Positions 52,221 to 62,245 of a stretch of DNA of 64,000 nucleotides are shown here, piece by piece. Positions within the stretch are counted from its first letter, which is position 1; every line of letters starts with the position of its first letter. The DNA is from CAZSNT01 sp964607765. Its GTDB lineage: Bacteria; Verrucomicrobiota; Lentisphaeria; Oligosphaerales; JABHEG01. Both the position numbers and the translations under genes were made by a program. A model generated the notes under the pieces. The model had not been told where the DNA came from, made no database searches, and worked only from the letters and a program-made list of their open reading frames with translations. The stretch spans positions 16,678 to 80,677 of the forward strand of contig CAZSNT010000026.1 of NCBI GenBank assembly GCA_964607765.1, written 5' to 3'.

Positions 52221-53951
52221 ATGACAACGCAGACCATTCTCGCCCGCACTGCGCCGGTGTTTGCCGCCAAGCGCCCTACACCAGTCCAGGCGGCGACTCA
52301 CTTCGCCAGATGCGCCTTGCGAACACTGTGCACCGCATTGGCCCTGCTCAGCTGGCCTGCCGCGCGAGCCCAGTTCGCAGCGCCGTTCGAGGCGGACGCC
52401 CACCTTGGCCGCGCGGACGACGGTTCGCTGCGCCTCGTTGTGGATCTGACCGTGGCCCCGGGCCATTACCTGTACGCCGACAAGACCAGCATCACGGTGG
52501 CAGGAGACCACGTCGCCCTGCAGCCTGAGAGTACACCTGCGCCCGTGAAGCACACCGATCCAGTGCTGGGCGTTACGTCCAACGTGTATGCCCGTGACAC
52601 GCAGTTCGCCTACAAAGTCACCGGCGCGCCCGAACTGCCCTTGACCGTAACCGTCCGATTCCAAGGCTGCAGCGACACAGCCTGCTTCCCGCCCAAGACC
52701 GTGCCGTTCGAGCTGGCACTGGCCGATGCGGCGCAAGCCCAGCCCGCGGCGCAGGCGGCCCCCAAACCCGTTGAGCCGCCTACTGCCACCGACACGGCAG
52801 GCGCCGCCGACACCTGGCGGGAAGCGGCCGCAGCCTTCCGAGCGACCGGCCGCGCGGCAGGTTACTTGAAGCCCGCCGCCTTCCTGGAGTTCATTGATGC
52901 GGCGGAATCCGGGGAAGGGCTGCAGGAGAACAAACTCAGCGTCACACTGCAGCAGAAAGGCGTGTGGCTGACCATCGTCCTGATCCTCCTCGGCGGCCTC
53001 GCCCTCAACCTGACGCCCTGCGTGCTGCCCATGATCCCCGTGAACATCGCCATCATCGGCGCCGGCGCCCAGGCCGGCTCGCGCGCCAGAGGCTTCGCCC
53101 TGGGGGCCGCTTACGGGCTCGGGATCGCCCTGACCTACGGCATACTCGGGCTTGTGGTCGTACTCACCGGGGCGCGGTTCGGCACACTCAACGCCAACCC
53201 GTGGTTCAACCTGGCCGTGGCCGTGGTCTTCCTTGTCCTCGCCCTTGCCATGTTCGATGTCCTCACCGTGGATTTCTCCCGGTTCCAGAGCAAGATCACG
53301 ACTGATCAGAGCAAACGCGGCAGCTTCCTCGGCGCCTTCTTCCTCGGCTGTGTTGCCGCGCTTCTCGCCGGCGCCTGCGTCGCACCCGTCGTCATCTGGG
53401 TGCTGCTGCTGTCCGCAAACCTGTTCGCCGGCGGCAACCCGGCCGCATTGGCTCTGCCCTTCCTTCTCGGCCTCGGCATGGCGCTGCCCTGGCCCGTGGC
53501 CGGTGCCGGCCTGTCCATGCTGCCGAAACCCGGACGCTGGATGGAACGCATCAGGCAGGCGTTCGGCGTCATCATCGTCGCCATGGCGCTGTGGTACGGA
53601 CGCCTCGGCGTCAAGATCCTCGTGGACCGAGCGCGGCCGAGCGCCGCAACTGCCGAGCACGGAGAGTGGCAGACCTCATTGACCAGCGCGCTCGAACAGG
53701 CCCGGGAACAGGGCAAGCCCGTGTTCATCGATTTCTGGGCAACCTGGTGCAAAAACTGCAGTAAGATGGAGAAGGTGACCTTCCCGGACAGCGCGGTGCA
53801 ACAGCGCCTGGCGCCCTACATCAAGCTCAAATTCCAGGCAGAAGACATGGACGCGCCCGACATCAAACCCATCCTGGACCATTACGACGTGCTCGGCCTG
53901 CCCACCTATGTTGTTCTCGAGCCGAATGCCGCGCCGTCCGTGACGCAGTGA
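52221..53951 (+). CDS. DsbD-like thiol:disulfide interchange protein
   Basis: 576 residues. A signal peptide (TALALLSWPAARA) leads to an N-terminal DsbD-alpha domain with the reactive pair in CSDTACFPP. Eight hydrophobic segments of the electron-relay domain follow, including LALNLTPCVLPMIPVNIAI and LGCVAALLAGACVAPVVIWV with its two membrane cysteines. The C-terminal thioredoxin domain has the active site WATWCKNC and the cis-Pro loop LGLPTYVVLEP. DsbD passes electrons from cytosolic thioredoxin to periplasmic thiols, useful for cytochrome c maturation of the multihaem protein nearby. The thioredoxin domain ends ~10 residues after the cis-Pro, about 20-30 residues short of usual, so the last strand and helix look missing. 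Confidence 0.88.
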   Translation: MTTQTILARTAPVFAAKRPTPVQAATHFARCALRTLCTALALLSWPAARAQFAAPFEADAHLGRADDGSLRLVVDLTVAPGHYLYADKTSITVAGDHVALQPESTPAPVKHTDPVLGVTSNVYARDTQFAYKVTGAPELPLTVTVRFQGCSDTACFPPKTVPFELALADAAQAQPAAQAAPKPVEPPTATDTAGAADTWREAAAAFRATGRAAGYLKPAAFLEFIDAAESGEGLQENKLSVTLQQKGVWLTIVLILLGGLALNLTPCVLPMIPVNIAIIGAGAQAGSRARGFALGAAYGLGIALTYGILGLVVVLTGARFGTLNANPWFNLAVAVVFLVLALAMFDVLTVDFSRFQSKITTDQSKRGSFLGAFFLGCVAALLAGACVAPVVIWVLLLSANLFAGGNPAALALPFLLGLGMALPWPVAGAGLSMLPKPGRWMERIRQAFGVIIVAMALWYGRLGVKILVDRARPSAATAEHGEWQTSLTSALEQAREQGKPVFIDFWATWCKNCSKMEKVTFPDSAVQQRLAPYIKLKFQAEDMDAPDIKPILDHYDVLGLPTYVVLEPNAAPSVTQ

Positions 53952-53981
53952 CTCAATGACTTCATGACTCAGGCTCCCCGG

Positions 53982-54012
53982 TCCATCCGTGGGAACTCCC
54001 ATCCGTGGGAGC
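53982..54012. repeat. Short direct repeat CCATCCGTGGGA x2
   Basis: Two copies of CCATCCGTGGGA separated by a few bases, with internal complementarity (CTCCCA ... TGGGAG), just after the truncated thioredoxin domain. It could be a weak terminator or an insertion scar. Confidence 0.4.
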
Positions 54013-54047
54013 TCTGCGGAAAACCACCCGCGCATTGCTCTGTCCAC

Positions 54048-54077
54048 TTGCGGCTCGCACGCAGTGCTTTACATTAT
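54048..54077 (+). promoter_or_regulatory. Possible promoter of gap
   Basis: TTGCGG (54048-54053) and CATTAT (54072-54077) with an 18-base spacer, about 45 bases before the gap start codon. Confidence 0.4.
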
Positions 54078-54122
54078 GAGTTCTTTCTTTTTCAACGAGA
54101 ACGTGCGTAGAGGAGTGTTGAC

Positions 54123-55127
54123 ATGGCTATCGGCATCGGCATCAACGGATTCGGGCGGATTGGGCGGAACGTGTTCCGCGCTCTCAATGCCTCGGACGAC
54201 TTCGAAGTGATCTCCATCAACGACTTGATCCCCCCGGAGACAGTCGCACACCTGCTCAAGTACGACTCGGTCATGGGCCGGTTTGACGGCACAGTCGAGG
54301 CCGCTGCGGACGGCATCATTGTCGATGGGAAGAAGGTCCCCGTGACGGCTGAGAGAGATCCGGCCGACCTGGGTTGGGGCGACAAGGGCGTGGACCTTGT
54401 TCTGGAGTCGACCGGTGTGTTCCGCGACCGCGCGAGCATCGAGAAGCACCTTGCTGCCGGCGCCAAGAAGGTCCTGCTGTCAGTGCCCTCGAAGTCACCT
54501 GAGGACGTGGATGCCACAGTCGTGTGCGGCGTGAACAGCGATGCGCTCAGCGCAGATGCGAAGCTGGTCTCCAACGCATCCTGTACCACCAACTGTCTCG
54601 CTCCGGTCGCCAAGGTCCTCAACGAGACGTTCGGCGTCGAGAGCGGCCTGATGACCACGATCCACAGTTACACCAACGACCAGGCCGTGATCGATGGTCC
54701 GCACAAGGATCTCAGACGCGCCCGCTCCGCTGCAGTGAACATCATCCCCACGACCACCGGCGCGGCCAAGGCCGTCGGGCTGGTGATCCCTGAGCTGGCC
54801 GGCAAGCTCAACGGTTGCGCCATGCGTGTCCCGACTCAGTGCGGCTCGCTGGTGGACCTCGTCGCCGTGCTCAAGAAAGACGTCACCGCGGAAGAAGTCA
54901 ACGCCGCGATGAAGGCGGCCGCGGAGGGCGCACTCAAGGGCGTGCTGCGCTACGAAGAAGATCCGATTGTGCTGCTCGACATCGTCGGCGATCCCGCCAG
55001 CTCGATCTTCGACGCGCTCAGCACCATGGTCATCGACGGCAACGTCGTGAAGATCGTGTCCTGGTACGACAACGAGTGCGGTTACTCGAACCGCTGCGTC
55101 GACCTGTTCCGCCTCATGGCTCAGTAA
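54123..55127 (+). CDS. gap: Glyceraldehyde-3-phosphate dehydrogenase, type I
   Basis: 334 residues, the standard length. The Rossmann start is IGINGFGRIGRNVFRAL, and the catalytic SNASCTTNCLAPVAKVLNET has Cys154. The His of HSYTNDQAVIDGPHKDLRRARSA and WYDNECGYSNRCVDL near the C-terminus are intact. It is the glycolytic, phosphorylating NAD-dependent enzyme. AGAGGAG lies 7 bases before the ATG. It is monocistronic, with a strong terminator behind it. Confidence 0.97.
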   Translation: MAIGIGINGFGRIGRNVFRALNASDDFEVISINDLIPPETVAHLLKYDSVMGRFDGTVEAAADGIIVDGKKVPVTAERDPADLGWGDKGVDLVLESTGVFRDRASIEKHLAAGAKKVLLSVPSKSPEDVDATVVCGVNSDALSADAKLVSNASCTTNCLAPVAKVLNETFGVESGLMTTIHSYTNDQAVIDGPHKDLRRARSAAVNIIPTTTGAAKAVGLVIPELAGKLNGCAMRVPTQCGSLVDLVAVLKKDVTAEEVNAAMKAAAEGALKGVLRYEEDPIVLLDIVGDPASSIFDALSTMVIDGNVVKIVSWYDNECGYSNRCVDLFRLMAQ

Positions 55128-55150
55128 GTCGACAGAACGTCGCGTACTTC

Positions 55151-55189
55151 AACACCCGGCTCGGCGCCACGCCGAGCCGGGTGTTTTTT
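55151..55189 (+). terminator. Strong Rho-independent terminator of gap
   Basis: A perfect 16-bp stem (AACACCCGGCTCGGCG and complement, loop CCA) followed by six T. Being an A/T-flanked palindrome it may also stop the opposing kinase transcript on the other strand. Confidence 0.92.
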
Positions 55190-55206
55190 CTCGGTAGACG
55201 CCTTGT

Positions 55207-58200
55207 TCAGTCTCCGGCCACAGGCAGATCCACGTGGAAACGAGTCCACGCGCCCGGCTCGCTCTCGACGAAGATGTGCCCGTTGTGATCCCTCACAATC
55301 CCGTGACTGATTGACAGCCCCAAGCCCGTACCCTCGCTCCGCCCCTTCGTCGTGAAGAACGGATCGAAAATGCGGTCAGCCACGTCAGGGGCAATCCCCT
55401 CGCCCTGATCCTCTACGGTGATCCGGACCCACTGCCCGCCCCCCCGCGCGTGGCAGCGCGCCGTGAGCCGGATGATTTTGTTGGCGTCGTACCCGGGGTA
55501 CCGGGCGTTCAGGGCGTCGCGCGCGTTGGTGAGCAGGTTCATTATCACCTGCTGGATCTGTTGACTGCGGCACTGCATCGGCGGCAGATCCGGCGGCACG
55601 TCCACCTCCAGGATGACCTGGTCATGCCGCAACACTGTGCGAATCAGCGAAGACGTCGCTGACACCACATCGCACACACGCACCGGCGCGTGCTTCTGGC
55701 TGTCGGAACGGGAGAACTGGAGCAGGTTCCGCACCAGTGCCGCAATGCGGTCGGTCTCGTGAATGATCTCACCGGCAAACTCGGTCAACTCGCTGTCCCT
55801 CTCGCCCAGCCCATCCTTGATCAACTGCGCGTAGTTCATGATGCCGTTGATCGGGTTGTTCACCTCGTGCGCCACACCGCCGGCAAGCGTCCCGATCGAC
55901 TCGAGCTTCTGCGACTGCCGGAGCTGCGCCTCCAGCGCAATCCTCTCTGTCTCGTCGCGAACCGTAGCCTGCAGGAAGTCCCCCGCATCGGACTCCACGC
56001 GCGTCAGCAGCACCGCCGCGGGGAACTCCCCGCCGCCCCAACGCTGATGCCGCCACTCGAAGAAGTGGAAGCCGACTCGCATGGCCGTCTCGATCATCTC
56101 CAATGCCTTCTCCTTCGAAGACCGCCCGTCCGGCTGCAACTCAGGCGAATACTCCCAGGGAGCCCGCGACACGAAGTCGGCCTCGTCCGAGACACCGAAC
56201 ACCCTGACCGTGGCCGGATTGCCCGACGTGAACCGCCACGAGGGAGGAGCCAACGTCATGATGGCGTCCCGGGAGGTCTGGAACAGGGCGCGGTACTTCT
56301 GCTCACTGGCACGCAGCGCCTCCTCGGCACGCTTGCGCTCCGAGATGTCCAGGTTGATCCCCACATACCCGACGAGCTGGCCCGCGGCATCCCGCTGAGG
56401 AGTCGCCAAGCCATACACCCACGTCACTTTGCCCGCCGCTGTGCGGAACCGATACTCGGTTCCCCACCGCCCCTCAGACTCTACCATGCGCTGCCAACGC
56501 GAAGAGACCCAGTCCCGATCCTCGGGATGCAACCCCGCAGACCAGCCGTGGCCCAACGCCTCCTCGGGCTGCAGCCCTGCCATCTCGCACCAGCGCGGGT
56601 TGGCGTAGAGACACCGCCCCCCCAAATCCGTCAGATAGATCCCGGCCGGAGCAATCTCGGCCAGGACACGGAACCTGTCTTCGCTCTGCCGAAGCGCTTC
56701 CTCCGTCCGCTTCTGCTCCGTGATGTCGGTCGCAATGTGAATCACCCGGCCCAAGGCGCCCCCACTGTCGAACACCGGCGTGCACGAAATGAGAAACTGA
56801 CGCCCAAACGCAGTCGCCTCCATGGACACGGGATCAGCTGTACCGGAGGAGCGGAACGTTCTCATCGGGCAGCTCTCTGGAGGGGCATCAACGGCGCAGA
56901 AGACACCATGGCAAAGACAGTCCTGCATCTCTGCCAGGCTGCAACCTGCAACCTGCAGCGCCGCCTGGTTCGCGTTGATGACATGGTGGTCGCCGTCGAG
57001 GATCAACGCCGGCTGCCCGATCGCCTGAAAAATCTCCTCCCACTGCTCCCTGGCAGCCATCAGCGACTTCTCCTCCCGCGCGCGTACCAGAGCTCCGGCA
57101 GACGCCGCGGCGACGTTGCGAAGAAGCATCACGACGTCCTCGCTCCAATCACGCTCATCGTTCACCGCATCGAAGCCCATGAAGCCGGTCACACGGTCCT
57201 GGCAGACCATGGGCACAACGACCAACGACTGGATGCCCTGAGGCTCGAAGTGCGCCCGTTCCCCGGACGCTTCCGGCGGAAGCTCTGAAACACGCGGAAC
57301 GACGAAGTCCGAACGCGCGTTAATCCTCTCGAAAAACCACGGCAGTTCCTCGGCGATCGGAACATCCTGCAGGTTCGCAATCTGTGGCTCAACGCCGGGC
57401 GCACACCACTCATGAGTGTTCGAGGCGGTCCGGCCGTCGTCGCCAAACTGGAAAACGTAGCTGCGGTCCGCCCCGACAAACTCGGCAATCCGAGCCAGGC
57501 CGCGGTTGAGCCCGCCGTCCAGTCGGTCGGGGGCAAGACTCACGACGTCAGTGGCCATCTCTGTGATCAGCGCCTCCAGCTCCGAACGCCGCCGCAATGC
57601 GTCCCGCGCTCGCTGGCGCTCCGTCACATCCCGCACGATCGCCAGTACCTCGTCCGACGAACACGGCGTGAAACGCGCCTCGAAAGAACGCAGTTCGCCG
57701 TCCGGCAGCGGAACGGGGAGTTGATACTCCAAGACCTGCAGTGTGCCATCCGCAAGCACGCTGCGGATGCACCCCATGACGCTCTCGGCAAAGGGCGCAG
57801 GCATGGTCTCCTGGACAGACTTGCCCATGAAGCTGTCCGGGAGCAGAGCAAGGGCTTCCGGGGACGGGGCGCTGTAGGCCTTGAACACACCGTCTCTGTC
57901 GAGCTGGAACAGAATGTCCGGGACGGCCTCGAGCAGAACGCGATTGCGGCGCTCGCTCTCCCGCAACTCCTTGGTCCGGTCCTCCACCAGCCGCGCCAGT
58001 TCGTCCTGGTACCGCTGGTTCTCGACGCGCAGCCGCTCGAGCTCGTCGTCGCGCGCTTTCGCAGCAGCGGCAGCCGTGACCGCAACGAGCAACACGTCCC
58101 TGCGCACGGGCTTCCTCAGGTAGTCGAAAGCGCGGGAACGCACGGCGGCAGCAGCCGTGTCCAGCGTAGGCTGGCCGGTCATCAGAATGACAGGCAGGTT

Positions 58201-58416
58201 CGGGGCACGTTCGCGCACCGCCTCCAGAACGTGGATGCCGCTGGCACGCGGAAGGACGATGTCGGTCAGTACCACATCGAAAGCGGACCGTTCGAACGCG
58301 GCAAGCCCGGACTCCGCGGCATCGGCCGTCTCGACGTCGTGGCCCTGTTTCCTCAGAAACGCGCCCAGCGTCAGCCGTATGCTTCTCTCATCGTCTATTA
58401 CGAGGATCCTGGCCAC
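55207..58416 (-). CDS. REC-PAS-GAF-PAS-PAS-PAS sensor histidine kinase
   Basis: About 1,069 residues, soluble. Order: receiver domain (1-120; ILVIDDERSIR, phospho-acceptor Asp52 in LTDIVLPRASG, Lys in YLRKPVRRD); short coiled coil (125-155); PAS (~155-270); GAF (~285-430); three PAS (~450-570, 580-700, 710-825; FLISCTPVFDSGGALGRVIH, WCEMAGLQPEEALGHGWSAG, YVGINLDISERKRAEEAL). HisKA follows with His850 in GGVAHEVNNPINGIMNYA, then HATPase (NLLTNARDALNARYPG; DPFFTTKGRSEGTGLGLSIS). With REC at the N-terminus it is likely controlled by an upstream kinase and acts on an unlinked regulator. The GTG at 58416 is chosen because REC homology begins there. No response regulator lies nearby. Confidence 0.9.
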   Translation of the reverse strand: MARILVIDDERSIRLTLGAFLRKQGHDVETADAAESGLAAFERSAFDVVLTDIVLPRASGIHVLEAVRERAPNLPVILMTGQPTLDTAAAAVRSRAFDYLRKPVRRDVLLVAVTAAAAAKARDDELERLRVENQRYQDELARLVEDRTKELRESERRNRVLLEAVPDILFQLDRDGVFKAYSAPSPEALALLPDSFMGKSVQETMPAPFAESVMGCIRSVLADGTLQVLEYQLPVPLPDGELRSFEARFTPCSSDEVLAIVRDVTERQRARDALRRRSELEALITEMATDVVSLAPDRLDGGLNRGLARIAEFVGADRSYVFQFGDDGRTASNTHEWCAPGVEPQIANLQDVPIAEELPWFFERINARSDFVVPRVSELPPEASGERAHFEPQGIQSLVVVPMVCQDRVTGFMGFDAVNDERDWSEDVVMLLRNVAAASAGALVRAREEKSLMAAREQWEEIFQAIGQPALILDGDHHVINANQAALQVAGCSLAEMQDCLCHGVFCAVDAPPESCPMRTFRSSGTADPVSMEATAFGRQFLISCTPVFDSGGALGRVIHIATDITEQKRTEEALRQSEDRFRVLAEIAPAGIYLTDLGGRCLYANPRWCEMAGLQPEEALGHGWSAGLHPEDRDWVSSRWQRMVESEGRWGTEYRFRTAAGKVTWVYGLATPQRDAAGQLVGYVGINLDISERKRAEEALRASEQKYRALFQTSRDAIMTLAPPSWRFTSGNPATVRVFGVSDEADFVSRAPWEYSPELQPDGRSSKEKALEMIETAMRVGFHFFEWRHQRWGGGEFPAAVLLTRVESDAGDFLQATVRDETERIALEAQLRQSQKLESIGTLAGGVAHEVNNPINGIMNYAQLIKDGLGERDSELTEFAGEIIHETDRIAALVRNLLQFSRSDSQKHAPVRVCDVVSATSSLIRTVLRHDQVILEVDVPPDLPPMQCRSQQIQQVIMNLLTNARDALNARYPGYDANKIIRLTARCHARGGGQWVRITVEDQGEGIAPDVADRIFDPFFTTKGRSEGTGLGLSISHGIVRDHNGHIFVESEPGAWTRFHVDLPVAGD

Positions 58417-58561
58417 GCCCCACCACCGTATGCGGAAACGCTTGCCGCGCCGTACCGGGCTTGCCGGCAGGAAAGAAGTAGATTGCCAACGCCAGCCGCC
58501 ACGCACACAGGCCTGCGATCAGCCCGTGTCCCCCATGCGTGCGGTTCAAGCCCTGCGACGC

Positions 58562-61500
58562 CTACTCTACAGTACGTTCCGTTTGCGCCGCTTTCAACAC
58601 ACCCGGCAGCGCCCGGAACAGCCCGCCAATGTCCGCTGCGCCCAAGGCGCGGGCGTAGATGCGTACGTCCGCAAGGCGCCCCGTCACCTGGTACTGCCGC
58701 CCGGGCCCGCCGCTGTACTGCCCCACGTGCAGCAGCCCGGGCCACACGTCGGCGTTGATCGTGCCCGGCTTCTCCGCAACCTGGACGCCGTCCTGGAACA
58801 GACGAAGAACATCCCCGTCATACGTCGCCGCCAAGTGCGTCCACTGCCCCGGCGCCGGCTGGCCGCCGTCGCAATGGACGCCGCCAACGTACCAGCGCCA
58901 TCCCGTGCCGATGCGCTGCAGGAACCACCCCGCGCCGGCCCACTGCCCGCAGCCCAGCACAACCGGCATCTGAGCAGGCTTGGTTACCTTCAACCAACAC
59001 GCAATCGTCAACCGATGCGTGACGTCGAACGCAGGCCGGTGCGGGAACGTCACGTGCCCGCCGCGCTCCAGATCGAGTGTCCCGCCAACCACCCGCGCGT
59101 TGCCGATCCGTTTGCCGGCCAGCGCCATTCCGTCCGCCAGCGTCGCGTCCAGACTCTCACAAAACGACGCCAGGAATACCGGCTCCTGCGGTTCGGCCAG
59201 AGCCGCAGCAGCAACCGCCGCGCACGCCGCGCCTTCCGTGCCGCGCCGGTTGACCGCGCGCACTGTGTAGAAACGCGCTCTGCCGTCCGCAGGCGGTACG
59301 TCGGTAAACGTCAGCGAAGCGGTCGGCGCTACAGTGAGTTGTTCAGACGCCGCACCCCGCCCGTCCGCCCGGTACACACGGTACTTTGTCATCACGCCAG
59401 GCAACCCGTCCCAACGCAAATCCACACGGCCCGGCCCTGCCGCAGCCCGGAGCCCCGACACCAACGGCGGTGGCGGCACAGACGGAATGTGGACACACGC
59501 ACGAACTGGCGAACTCTCGCCGTCAGCCCCGAACAGCACAAGAGCGTAATGGTGCTGCTGTCCGGGCGCCGCTTCGGCGTCGGTCGCGGCGAACAACGTC
59601 GTTTGCGCCAGCAGCGTCTCCGGCGTCGGGGCAAAACCGGGCTTGTCCCCCCGATGAAGCGCCGCTTCCAACCCAATCGTGCGCGCCGAACGCTCCCAGC
59701 TCAGGTGCACCACACCGTCCGCGTCCGCAGCGCCCCGCAGCTCAGGCAACGGCTCGGGAACGCACGGCGGTACGAACTGTCGACACGCGCCCGCAATCAC
59801 CACAGCGCCCGGCATGTCCACCCGCGGCTGCGTCAACGCCTTGCGCCGGCCGCCCCGGATGATCTCGAGCATGGCCTGGTAGTGGGAGTCCGACGTGGAG
59901 CGGAACGACACCACTGCATCGCCCACCGGCGCAGCGGGACGCGGCGGCACACGGAACGCCTCGACCGCCTTGATCCCATGTGCGTACTTGCCCGTGGCCA
60001 GCAGACGCAGACGCCGCCGACTCGGGTCGACCACTGCCTGACGGCAGAACCCCAGCCCGAGCCCGGGCGCACCGGCCGGCAGCGGCGCGCGCAGCAGGCG
60101 GCTGCGTTCCGGAGTGCGAAGGTTGACCCAGTCGCTCTCGAAAAGCACGGCCTTGCCCTTCGCGTCGCCGTGACACTTCATGCAACCGGCATCCTTCATT
60201 GACCGGACCAGCGCAGCCTTGGTCTGCCCCCACGTCCCGATCCGGCAACCGTGCTTGCTGTAATCCCAGCTGCCGTGGTACAATCCGTTGCTGTCGATCC
60301 AGGCAAGAACCAAGTCGCGCTCCGCGCGCGTCAGGTCGTTGATGCGGCCGTCGTGACCACTCACCAGCACCTCGGCAAGCGGCGCCGCGCCGGAGCCGTG
60401 CGAGAGTGGCGGGAAGATACGCGCCGACCACAGCGCCGTGCCGTTCATGCAGTCGATCCCCGCAATCAGGTCCGCGGTCACCTGCGTCTTGCGCCGACTC
60501 ACCAGGTTCTCGTAACTGATCGAGAAATGCTCCGTCCAGCCGCCCGTCAGGTCGAGCCCGCCGGCGATACCAGCCGAGCCGCCGTGACAGCGCACGCAGT
60601 GCCGGTCAAACACCGGCTGAACCATGCTCGGGTAATCCACGTACCCGCTGCCCCACGACTCGGGTGCCAGCTTGCGCGGCCGCACCGCCACCGGCCGTCG
60701 CGTGTTGCGCGCGCCAGGCGACGCGAACTTCCGCTCGTGACAGCCGATGCACGAACGCACCGCGCCCGGCGCGGCTTGAACAAACGTACGCATGCTGCGC
60801 ACCAGCCGCCCCTCCGCGTCCAGTGCCTGGAAGTACAGCGCACGCCCCGACGGCGCCTCGAAATACGCCGAGCCGTCCGGCGCGACCGGCACGATGCCGA
60901 GGAAGTTCTTCACGCTGAACGCAAGAATGCCGCTGACCAGGAACGTCTGGTTGAACGCGCCGCCCGGGGTAGCACTCACGCGCGACGTCTCCTCCACCAC
61001 ACGCAGCCACTTCACCGTGCCCGGCGGCACGCCGTCCAGCCCTTCGTGAATGTCCTGCACAAAAAACGCACCAACCCGCGCCGCACGATCGACAGAGTCC
61101 GTCGCCACCGGCGGACACGCACGCGGTTGGATCGGGATTGGCGAGTGGCAGTCCAGCTTCGGATCGCTCACGACGTCGACACGGTGGCCATCGCGCCCCA
61201 TCAGCAGGATCGAGTTCCGCTTCGAGCCCGGCATTCTCGCGCTGCACAGAACCAGGTCCGGCGACAGCGGCCACGGCTCGCACGACTCGCCGCGGTCGTA
61301 AGCCGGGTCATTCGGCCGCTCGAAGTTCGTGATCGCGGCAACGTCGTTCTTGCCGACACGTGTATCCACCATGGCGATGCTGCCGCGCGGGGGCGCGTTG
61401 TGCCGGGTCAATGCCGCTGCAATCAGGTGCGGGTGACCGGGAACGGGCCGGGCATCCAGCAACGCCTCGGGCTGCGCCATGTTGTTGGCGTAGAGCGCCG

Positions 61501-62245
61501 TCTCGTTCGTCCCGTCGGGGAAGACCGTCCACAGGCTCTGCTGCGTCAGTGCGTTCTTGTCCACGTACTCCCAACGCCCGAACAGCAGCCGCCCGTCCGG
61601 GAGAACACACGGATCGAACTCGTCCACCGTGTTCACCGAGATCGGGTGCAGGTCCGTGCCGTCACCATTCATCACGTGCATGATGCTGACGCCGCTGTTC
61701 GCGCACGGCACCAGGCCGCTCGGACGCGTCGACGTCAGCACGAAGCGACCGTCGGGCAGGTACGCGGGAGTCACGTCGTGTTGCCCGCTCTTGCCGCCCT
61801 TATACGCCGCGGCACACGGCGACGGGTCGGAGAGCCGACGCAGGGCCGTGCCGTCGATGCCGATCTCGTAGATGCTCGTGTTCCCGCTCTTCTCGCCCTT
61901 GAAACAAAACACCACGCGCGTGGCGTCCCACGATAGATCCGGGTCGCTGTAAACACCCTCCCCGAGCGTCTCGGGCGTGGTCGCGTCGATCAGGGGACGG
62001 ATGCGGTGCTGCGCCGGCGGATCCGCTGGGTTCTCGAGGATGTAGATCCCGCCGCCCGGCCGCCACTTGTAGTACGTGTCGTAGATGTGAATGCCCAAGT
62101 AGTTGAGCCGTTTCACAAACAGCAGCGGCGCATCCGGCAGTTGCCCCAAAACGGCCTTGTCCCTGTCAGAACGCGGCGCACCCGATGCGCCAAGAACCGG
62201 GCACAGCGCCAACACCAGCAGGAACCTGTGGAAACGTACTCGCAT
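58562..62245 (-). CDS. HzsA-like multihaem cytochrome with C-terminal LamG domain
   Basis: About 1,227 residues with a signal peptide (HRFLLVLALCPVLGASG). The N-terminal ~400 residues form a PD40-type beta-propeller (SWDATRVVFCFKGEKSGNTS; YLPDGRFVLTSTRPSGLVP). The middle region resembles the hydrazine synthase alpha-subunit family. Three CxxCH haem sites are seen: CIGCH (~498), CVRCH (~550) and CMKCH (~688). FN3-like segments follow (RVDLRWDGLPGVMTKYRVYR), then a LamG/concanavalin-like domain in the last ~200 residues (HVTFPHRPAFDVTHRLTIAC; VAEKPGTINADVWPGLLHVG). Such HzsA-related proteins occur in many non-anammox members of this group and their reaction is unknown. The ATG at 62245 is chosen for the signal peptide; ATGs at 62290 and 62302 exist. 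Confidence 0.82.
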   Translation of the reverse strand: MRVRFHRFLLVLALCPVLGASGAPRSDRDKAVLGQLPDAPLLFVKRLNYLGIHIYDTYYKWRPGGGIYILENPADPPAQHRIRPLIDATTPETLGEGVYSDPDLSWDATRVVFCFKGEKSGNTSIYEIGIDGTALRRLSDPSPCAAAYKGGKSGQHDVTPAYLPDGRFVLTSTRPSGLVPCANSGVSIMHVMNGDGTDLHPISVNTVDEFDPCVLPDGRLLFGRWEYVDKNALTQQSLWTVFPDGTNETALYANNMAQPEALLDARPVPGHPHLIAAALTRHNAPPRGSIAMVDTRVGKNDVAAITNFERPNDPAYDRGESCEPWPLSPDLVLCSARMPGSKRNSILLMGRDGHRVDVVSDPKLDCHSPIPIQPRACPPVATDSVDRAARVGAFFVQDIHEGLDGVPPGTVKWLRVVEETSRVSATPGGAFNQTFLVSGILAFSVKNFLGIVPVAPDGSAYFEAPSGRALYFQALDAEGRLVRSMRTFVQAAPGAVRSCIGCHERKFASPGARNTRRPVAVRPRKLAPESWGSGYVDYPSMVQPVFDRHCVRCHGGSAGIAGGLDLTGGWTEHFSISYENLVSRRKTQVTADLIAGIDCMNGTALWSARIFPPLSHGSGAAPLAEVLVSGHDGRINDLTRAERDLVLAWIDSNGLYHGSWDYSKHGCRIGTWGQTKAALVRSMKDAGCMKCHGDAKGKAVLFESDWVNLRTPERSRLLRAPLPAGAPGLGLGFCRQAVVDPSRRRLRLLATGKYAHGIKAVEAFRVPPRPAAPVGDAVVSFRSTSDSHYQAMLEIIRGGRRKALTQPRVDMPGAVVIAGACRQFVPPCVPEPLPELRGAADADGVVHLSWERSARTIGLEAALHRGDKPGFAPTPETLLAQTTLFAATDAEAAPGQQHHYALVLFGADGESSPVRACVHIPSVPPPPLVSGLRAAAGPGRVDLRWDGLPGVMTKYRVYRADGRGAASEQLTVAPTASLTFTDVPPADGRARFYTVRAVNRRGTEGAACAAVAAAALAEPQEPVFLASFCESLDATLADGMALAGKRIGNARVVGGTLDLERGGHVTFPHRPAFDVTHRLTIACWLKVTKPAQMPVVLGCGQWAGAGWFLQRIGTGWRWYVGGVHCDGGQPAPGQWTHLAATYDGDVLRLFQDGVQVAEKPGTINADVWPGLLHVGQYSGGPGRQYQVTGRLADVRIYARALGAADIGGLFRALPGVLKAAQTERTVE

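Noticed and set aside
58562..62245. True hydrazine synthase / anammox metabolism
   Set aside because: Only an HzsA-like domain is present, fused to LamG, with no HzsB/C or hydroxylamine-oxidoreductase-type genes in the window.
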